Shown here: one piece after another, positions 41,937-46,129 of the stretch | Layout: every line of letters starts with the position of its first letter | Position numbering within the stretch: the stretch's first letter is position 1 | NCBI GenBank assembly: GCA_003543235.1 | Contig: DPJA01000005.1 | Span: forward strand, 1-46,129 | Direction: 5' to 3' | Length of the DNA: 46,129 bases | From: Lachnospiraceae bacterium | GTDB lineage: Bacteria; Bacillota; Clostridia; Lachnospirales; Anaerotignaceae | The notes under the pieces: model-generated | What the model was told of the DNA's origin: nothing | Seen by the model: only the letters and a program-made list of their open reading frames with translations | Databases searched by the model: none | Position numbers and translations under genes: made by a program

Positions 41937-42680
41937 TTAATCTAATCCTTTAGTTATTATATCTCTTGTTTTTTTCCTGTCAAACTTATCTTTTTTTTCG
42001 TTTTCAAACTCGGATGTATCTACAGGTATACAAAACACCTTTTTTTCTACCATGCAGCTTACAGTTCCAAAACTTAAAACAGGAAAAATGAATAAGAATA
42101 ACGCACAACCAACAGCGTATACATTAGCAGATATTAGCATAGCTACAGCACCTATTATGTAATTATATTCCATACGTCTGTCGTTTCCATTTATCATTTC
42201 CTGCACGTTAGCACCAATATTTACAGCAACCGGCACAACACCCACAATATCAACTATGTTTGTAACAACTATTATACCAATTGCAATGGGTATGCCCACC
42301 ACCGAATAAATAAAAACAAAAATAAGGATTACTCGCATAAAATAACTAATCAGACCTAATTTAATCACCTTGGTCAAATCAGCAGAAAAAATAGCACTTC
42401 CCATTTTCATAACGCTTGGCTTCCAATTAAGCATCAAATATCCTAGCAGGAAAAAAACTATGCTAAGGGAAAGTTTTAAAGCAGGCCATGGAATATTTTT
42501 AACAGCACTGGCAAAATCCATAAGCATGAACGCAACAATAAAACCATTAGCATCGTCAATAATAGCCTTTGAAACCGAACTTATCTCTTGCGGATAAATA
42601 AAAATTTGCCTTAAACTTAAAATAACACCGCACGCTATTAAACAACCTAAAACGTGCATTAAAATTTTTTTGTTAATCAT
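41937..42680 (-). CDS. multi-pass membrane protein of unknown function
   Basis: A 247-residue protein I do not recognise. It has about five or six hydrophobic segments (around 8-24, 45-58, 67-84, 105-125, 127-150, 175-205) and a charged cytoplasmic tail rich in Lys, Asp and Glu (about 218-247). I use the ATG at 42680, after a weak TAGGAA and 9 bases beyond the anti-sigma stop codon. An earlier in-frame start would overlap the anti-sigma gene. Position after a sigma/anti-sigma pair suggests it belongs to the same envelope-linked unit. Confidence 0.65.
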   Translation of the reverse strand: MINKKILMHVLGCLIACGVILSLRQIFIYPQEISSVSKAIIDDANGFIVAFMLMDFASAVKNIPWPALKLSLSIVFFLLGYLMLNWKPSVMKMGSAIFSADLTKVIKLGLISYFMRVILIFVFIYSVVGIPIAIGIIVVTNIVDIVGVVPVAVNIGANVQEMINGNDRRMEYNYIIGAVAMLISANVYAVGCALFLFIFPVLSFGTVSCMVEKKVFCIPVDTSEFENEKKDKFDRKKTRDIITKGLD

Positions 42681-42691
42681 TTTAAAAATTC

Positions 42692-43246
42692 CTATCTGTT
42701 TCTTCGCATAACCAAAGCTAACTGTACCACGCAAAGCACCACAATACCCGTCACAATAAATCCCGCACTTGCCGAAAGCGTCTGTTCAACTCTGCCTATG
42801 GCTGTATTAAATGTATTTATAACATTTTCGGTCTGTGCCTCTACTCTTACCACCAAAGGAAGTAAATTTTGCATATACACCCCAAAATGCTGGCTTTTTG
42901 CAAGGCTAAAAATTATTGCATCTCTATAGGATATAAGAATTGCTCCAATGCTTAAAAGTATTGCAAAAGTACCTGCAACCCAAAGTTTAACCTTATCTCG
43001 AGTGCTATAAATAGCTTTCACTTGTGGCAGTGCTTGAATTTTTGCCATAATGGCACATTCAAAACCCTCTGGTGTTTCAACTTGTAGCATATCATTCATT
43101 TCACAAAGCATACCTTCGTAAACCAAAAAAGATTCTTTGCATTTCTTGCAAGCAAGCAAATGTTGATTTAGCTTTTCAGCCTCCTGCGATGTAATTTCAC
43201 CATCAATATATTTCATCATAAGTAAATCTGCATCTTCACACTTCAA
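42692..43246 (-). CDS. anti-sigma factor with zf-HC2 domain
   Basis: A 184-residue protein. The N-terminal zinc-finger-like domain reads HLLACKKCKESF (HxxxCxxC around 29-36), the ZAS fold that holds ECF sigma factors. One transmembrane segment lies near 88-107 and a second near 160-180. It overlaps the sigma gene by four bases (ATGA), the standard arrangement, so it probably sequesters the adjacent sigma factor at the membrane. Confidence 0.9.
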   Translation of the reverse strand: MKCEDADLLMMKYIDGEITSQEAEKLNQHLLACKKCKESFLVYEGMLCEMNDMLQVETPEGFECAIMAKIQALPQVKAIYSTRDKVKLWVAGTFAILLSIGAILISYRDAIIFSLAKSQHFGVYMQNLLPLVVRVEAQTENVINTFNTAIGRVEQTLSASAGFIVTGIVVLCVVQLALVMRRNR

Positions 43247-43794
43247 GCCAATTCACCCCTCTCGCTCACAATTATATCCTTTAATATTTTTCGCCCTCTA
43301 AAAATCCTGTTTTTCACTTTAGAAAGTGAGATACCTAAAACATAGGAAATTTCCTGATAAGTCATATCCTCTATGTGATAAAGCACAATAGGAACCTTAT
43401 ACATATCGGGCAATTTTTCTATAGCTGTAGAAAGTGCCCGCTTACCCTCATTTTGCACATAGCTTGCTTCTGGTGTGTCTGTGTCGGCAGGCTCATAAAC
43501 CATTTGGTCTATATCAATGGAATCTGGCTTTTTCTTACGTCTAAAATCAATTACTGTATTAGTGGCAATCTTAATAATCCATGTTGAAAATTTAAATTCG
43601 GGACTGTATTTATTCAAATTTTTATAGGTTTTAATAAAAACCTCTTGTGCAAGGTCATTAGCATCATCCAAATCGTTAACCATACGCAAAATCACCGAAT
43701 ATACAAGGTTTTTATACCGATTCAATAGTTCTTCAAATGCTTCAGAATTTCCCTGTACACAGTTCTGTACAAGCTCATAATCCGTCTTTTCCAT
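43243..43794 (-). CDS. ECF-type RNA polymerase sigma factor
   Basis: A 183-residue sigma-70 protein with regions 2 and 4 only. Region 2 has LVYSVILRMVNDLDDANDLAQEVFIKTYKNL. Region 4 (about 125-175) has MTYQEISYVLGISLSKVKNRIFRGRKIL. First gene of the unit sigma / anti-sigma / membrane protein. It resembles the SigW group in layout, but I cannot name the regulon and see no clear self-directed ECF promoter upstream. Confidence 0.93.
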   Translation of the reverse strand: MEKTDYELVQNCVQGNSEAFEELLNRYKNLVYSVILRMVNDLDDANDLAQEVFIKTYKNLNKYSPEFKFSTWIIKIATNTVIDFRRKKKPDSIDIDQMVYEPADTDTPEASYVQNEGKRALSTAIEKLPDMYKVPIVLYHIEDMTYQEISYVLGISLSKVKNRIFRGRKILKDIIVSERGELA

Positions 43795-43872
43795 CTTATC
43801 TCCATCTCATTTGTATAAAAAGTAATACGAAACTAATGTAAAAAAGTCTTTAACCTTTTTGTGTAAATTTCC

Positions 43873-44784
43873 CTAGTTTTCAAATAAAATTGTTTCAGTA
43901 ATTCCATCAAACCCCAGTATAGTGTTTTCAAATATGCTCTTTGCATTATCTAAAAATTCTTCTGGCTCCGAAAGAGCAGGGCTGTAGTGAGTTAGCCACA
44001 TCTTCTTTACATTTCCTGCCTTAGCAAGCCTTGCCGCCTCTGAAAACAGCATATGGCGATTTTCAATAGCCTTATTCAACTTTTCATTTTCACCATACAT
44101 ACCTTCACAAATAAAAAGATCACAGTCCTTAATAAAGTCTATTAGTTCATCAACAGGTCTGCTGTCTGTACAAAAACAAAGTATTATCCCACGTCTGGAT
44201 TCACCAAGCACCATATCGGCTGTGTACGTATTCCCATTGTGTTCCACTGACATATCTTTTTGCAAAGCAGACCATTCTTTTTTAGGCAATCCCAATGCCT
44301 GTGCCTTTTTCACATCAAAACGGCCCTTGCGGCACACCTCAACCTTATATGCAATACACTTTACAGAATGCTCAACAAAAAGTGTTCTTACAGTAAACCC
44401 ATTTATCTCTATATCCTGCTGATTTTTTTCATCAACCTCAATATACTCAATTTCAAAATGAATGTCTTGAGCAATTCTTCTAAGTCCCTCTACCACATAT
44501 ATTAGACCTTTAGGCCCTACAAGCTTCAACGGTTCAGTGCGTCCAGCATTGCCAATTGCCAAAAGCATACCAGGCAAGCCTGAAATATGGTCGGCATGAA
44601 AATGTGTAAACATTATTGCATCAATAGCCTTAAATCCCCAGCCTAGGTTTTTAAGTGACACTTGAGTTCCTTCGCCGCAATCCACTACAATAAGACGTCC
44701 GTTAAGTCTCATTATCATCGACGAAAGAAATCTTTTAGGCATAGGCATCATCCCGCCAGTACCAAGTAAAGAAACATCCAACAT
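43873..44784 (-). CDS. rnz: ribonuclease Z (tRNA 3'-end processing)
   Basis: A 303-residue metallo-beta-lactamase-fold endonuclease that trims tRNA 3' trailers. The zinc motif is FTHFHADHISGL (59-70; H61, H63, D65, H66). A flexible-arm region and LTHYSPAL near the C-terminus supply the remaining ligands. Placement beside a tRNA cluster whose members mostly lack encoded CCA fits its role, since RNase Z acts on CCA-less precursors. Confidence 0.95.
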   Translation of the reverse strand: MLDVSLLGTGGMMPMPKRFLSSMIMRLNGRLIVVDCGEGTQVSLKNLGWGFKAIDAIMFTHFHADHISGLPGMLLAIGNAGRTEPLKLVGPKGLIYVVEGLRRIAQDIHFEIEYIEVDEKNQQDIEINGFTVRTLFVEHSVKCIAYKVEVCRKGRFDVKKAQALGLPKKEWSALQKDMSVEHNGNTYTADMVLGESRRGIILCFCTDSRPVDELIDFIKDCDLFICEGMYGENEKLNKAIENRHMLFSEAARLAKAGNVKKMWLTHYSPALSEPEEFLDNAKSIFENTILGFDGITETILFEN

Positions 44785-44819
44785 ACAATCAATCCTTCAA
44801 AATAAAAATCTTTCTTTTT

Positions 44820-44848
44820 ATTCTATCATATTATACAAAAATTATAAA
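44820..44848 (-). promoter_or_regulatory. promoter of rnz
   Basis: -35 TTTATA (44843-44848), 17-base spacer and -10 TAGAAT (44820-44825) preceded by TGA. It begins just after the tRNA terminator. Confidence 0.5.
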
Positions 44849-44850
44849 GC

Positions 44851-44884
44851 AAAAAAGTCTGACCAATTCGTAGTCAGACCTTTT
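44851..44884 (-). terminator. terminator of the tRNA cluster
   Basis: On the minus strand GGTCTGAC / GTCAGAC with a 9-base loop is followed by TTTTTT, directly after tRNA-Gln. Confidence 0.88.
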
Positions 44885-44889
44885 CAAAA

Positions 44890-44961
44890 CTAGGGTAGCA
44901 GGATTTGAACCTGCGGATGATGGAATCAGAATCCATTGCCTTACCGCTTGGCGATACCCCA
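44890..44961 (-). tRNA. tRNA-Gln (anticodon CTG)
   Basis: A 72-base cloverleaf. Acceptor TGGGGTA pairs with TACCCTA, discriminator is G, and the U1-A72 pair is as usual for tRNA-Gln. The anticodon loop TTCTGAT reads CTG (codon CAG). No CCA is encoded. Confidence 0.95.
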
Positions 44962-44965
44962 TTAT

Positions 44966-45036
44966 AGTGTGAAACCAAATTCAAATTTCGGCCCTAACCT
45001 TGGTACAGTGACGTTGTACCACTAAGCCATGGGTAA
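44966..45036 (-). pseudogene. decayed tRNA-Gly pseudogene
   Basis: Aligns along its whole length to the intact tRNA-Gly(GCC) at 45734-45805 with about one base deleted. The D-arm (ATGGCTTAGTGGTA) and GGGCCG segment are kept. The acceptor stem no longer pairs, the T-stem is broken (loop TTTGAAT), and the anticodon position reads ACC. It is probably not functional. Confidence 0.75.
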
Positions 45037-45058
45037 ATAGCAGACTGAAAAAAAATTA

Positions 45059-45142
45059 TGCAGTCGAGGGGACTTGAACCCCTACCCAGAAACCCGGACT
45101 AGATCCTTAGTCTAGCGCGTATGCCAATTCCGCCACGACTGC
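45059..45142 (-). tRNA. tRNA-Leu (anticodon AAG), copy 1
   Basis: An 84-base class II tRNA with a long variable arm. Acceptor GCAGTCG pairs with CGACTGC. The anticodon stem is CTAGA / TCTAG with loop CTAAGGA, so the anticodon is AAG. It is identical in sequence to the copy at 45815-45898. No CCA is encoded. Confidence 0.93.
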
Positions 45143-45160
45143 TCAAGCATTAACGATAAT

Positions 45161-45189
45161 ATGATAACAAAACTTTTTAATTTAGTCAA
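45161..45189 (-). promoter_or_regulatory. promoter of tRNA block 1
   Basis: -35 TTGACT (45184-45189), 17-base spacer and -10 TATCAT (45161-45166) with a TGT extension, about 12 bases before mature tRNA-Leu begins. Confidence 0.75.
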
Positions 45190-45347
45190 TAGTAATCTAA
45201 TTTATTTTGTTTAAACATTTATTTGCTAGTAATAATTGTGCCATCACTATCATAGATACCACCCAACATCATGAGAAAAAATCAATTGCAAATATTCAAA
45301 ATAAAATTTACTGATATCAATTCATAAAATAATTCACCATAAAACAT

Positions 45348-45384
45348 AAAAAGTCACTAAAGATTAGCTCTTTAACGACTTTTT
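45348..45384 (-). terminator. terminator of tRNA block 2
   Basis: A 15-bp arm pair with two mismatches (AAAAAGTCACTAAAG / CTTTAACGACTTTTT) and a 7-base loop, with T-runs on either strand. Confidence 0.7.
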
Positions 45385-45536
45385 GTAAATATTAATAGCA
45401 CTATATATTTGTAAACTACACTATGTAATTCAATCCTTTATGCTGTCCATTTTTAGAACACTTACAAAATTACTTCTGCTAAATTGCAAACAAAAAAGCC
45501 ATGTATAAATTAAACATAAATACACAGCTTTCATAC

Positions 45537-45608
45537 CTAGGGTAGCAGGATTTGAACCTGCGAGTGATGGAATCAGAATCCATTGCCTTACCGCTTGGCT
45601 ATACCCCA
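45537..45608 (-). tRNA. tRNA-Gln (anticodon CTG), copy 2
   Basis: A 72-base tRNA nearly identical to the gene at 44890-44961. Anticodon loop TTCTGAT reads CTG. It differs in the position 8-12 region (AGCC for CGCC) and in the variable loop. G discriminator; no encoded CCA. Confidence 0.95.
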
Positions 45609-45633
45609 CCAAATTTATCTAATGAGCTAAAAA

Positions 45634-45705
45634 CTGGGCTAGCTGGATTCGAACCAGCGAATGCAGGAGTCAAAGTCCTGTGCCTTACCGCTTGGCGATA
45701 GCCCA
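45634..45705 (-). tRNA. tRNA-Gln (anticodon TTG)
   Basis: A 72-base tRNA. Acceptor TGGGCTA / TAGCCCA, discriminator G. Anticodon loop CTTTGAC reads TTG (codon CAA, and CAG by wobble). No CCA is encoded. Confidence 0.95.
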
Positions 45706-45733
45706 TTAAACAAATATGCACATAAACAAAAAA

Positions 45734-45805
45734 AGCGCGAAACGAGATTCGAACTCGCGGCCCTCGCCTTGGCAAGGCGATGCTCTACCACTGAGCCATT
45801 CGCGC
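45734..45805 (-). tRNA. tRNA-Gly (anticodon GCC)
   Basis: A 72-base tRNA. Acceptor GCGCGAA / TTCGCGC with discriminator T. Anticodon stem TCGCC / GGCGA with loop TTGCCAA reads GCC. A T-run follows at once. No CCA is encoded. Confidence 0.95.
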
Positions 45806-45814
45806 ATAAAGTGG

Positions 45815-45898
45815 TGCAGTCGAGGGGACTTGAACCCCTACCCAGAAACCCGGACTAGATCCTTAGTCTAGCGCGTATGCCAATTCCGCCACGACTGC
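45815..45898 (-). tRNA. tRNA-Leu (anticodon AAG), copy 2
   Basis: Identical over all 84 bases to the copy at 45059-45142. Anticodon loop CTAAGGA reads AAG. It lies 9 bases from tRNA-Gly. Confidence 0.93.
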
Positions 45899-45915
45899 AT
45901 ATTAAATTAAAAAAA

Positions 45916-45988
45916 TGAGTCACTCGGGGCTCGAACCCGAGACACCTGGATTAAAAGTCCAGTGCTCTACCAACTGAGCTAGTGACCC
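45916..45988 (-). tRNA. tRNA-Lys (anticodon TTT)
   Basis: A 73-base tRNA. Acceptor GGGTCAC / GTGACTC (one G-T pair), discriminator A. Anticodon stem CTGGA / TCCAG with loop CTTTTAA reads TTT. No CCA is encoded. Confidence 0.95.
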
Positions 45989-45996
45989 ATAAAATA

Positions 45997-46074
<78 letters not shown>

Positions 46075-46103
46075 ATATGTTGGTTCAAATCATTATTAAA
46101 AAG

Positions 46104-46129
46104 TCGGGGTGACAGGATTTGAACCTGCG
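46104..46129 (-). tRNA. tRNA-Pro, 3' part only (partial)
   Basis: Only the T-arm and acceptor 3' strand are in the window: GCAGG-TTCAAAT-CCTGT then CACCCCG and discriminator A. That acceptor end is typical of tRNA-Pro (CGGGGTG at the 5' end). The anticodon is outside the window, so the identity is an inference. Confidence 0.6.

Larger units (their letters stand above)
45143..45536. other. gap between two tRNA blocks
   Basis: This 394-base region holds a promoter for the first tRNA block (45161-45189) and a terminator-like hairpin for the second block (45348-45384). The rest is AT-rich. An 18-codon frame at 45219-45272 on the minus strand has no ribosome binding site and no recognised family. 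Confidence 0.65.

Noticed and set aside
43801..43872. A self-directed ECF promoter before the sigma gene
   Set aside because: CGTATTA resembles an ECF -10, but there is no AAC-type -35 at 16-17 bases, so it is not supported.
45219..45272. An 18-codon frame on the minus strand between the tRNA blocks, ending GGIYDSDGTIITSK
   Set aside because: It looks coding-like at the end, but there is no ribosome binding site and nothing upstream in frame. It could be a fragment of a lost gene but cannot be supported.
45430..45858. Short open frames across the tRNA genes
   Set aside because: They overlap tRNA genes on either strand and only translate the structural RNA.

Overview
The window looks like a chromosomal segment of an anaerobic, low-GC member of the Clostridia (Lachnospirales-like). 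The reasons are AT-rich DNA, AGGAGG-type ribosome binding sites, [FeFe]-hydrogenase-family proteins, a V/A-type ATPase, CarD, DegV and a YacL-type PIN/TRAM protein, plus the radical SAM / DUF2344 / RNase G cluster. Nearly all genes are housekeeping and most lie on the minus strand. I see no prophage, insertion sequence or CRISPR array.

Layout. 1-3.0 kb: 5' tip of a cold-shock gene with a well-defined promoter, then rnhA, ispD, a PIN/TRAM membrane protein and CarD. 3.3-4.2 kb: a DegV fatty-acid-binding protein on the plus strand. 4.3-8.9 kb: a four-gene hydrogen-sensing-type module ([2Fe-2S] thioredoxin-like ferredoxin, HydS-like PAS hydrogenase, PP2C/SpoIIE phosphatase, group-B-like [FeFe] hydrogenase). 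8.9-12.5 kb: an HD hydrolase and purMND. 12.7-17.0 kb: RNase E/G, DUF2344, a radical SAM protein and a short one-TM protein. 17.2-22.0 kb: a lipoprotein with a degenerate thioredoxin fold, recQ and tex. 22.0-26.9 kb: a glycolytic operon pgk-tpiA-gpmI-eno. 27.3-30.4 kb: a two-gene polysaccharide unit (polyprenyl glycosylphosphotransferase and O-antigen-ligase-like protein). 30.7-39.2 kb: a complete nine-gene V/A-ATPase operon whose proteolipid carries a Na+-type ligand set. 39.6-40.8 kb: a ROK regulator. 40.9-44.8 kb: tsaD, an ECF sigma / anti-sigma / membrane-protein unit, and rnz. 44.9 kb to the end: a minus-strand tRNA cluster (Gln, a decayed Gly, Leu, Gln, Gln, Gly, Leu, Lys, His and a partial Pro).

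Working together: the glycolytic operon supplies ATP and reductant for fermentation. The hydrogenase module probably senses or tunes H2 and redox state. The V-ATPase probably couples ATP to Na+ movement. Several intergenic regions show readable promoters, many with an extended -10 (TGnTATAAT-like), and bidirectional terminators separate convergent genes.

Most unusual points: the sensory hydrogenase module with a relaxed H-cluster motif in HydS; the predicted Na+ specificity of the ATPase; two identical tRNA-Leu genes with anticodon AAG; an apparently duplicated tRNA block with a decayed tRNA-Gly; mirror-image recQ/tex promoters; and a palindrome filling the cold-shock promoter spacer.
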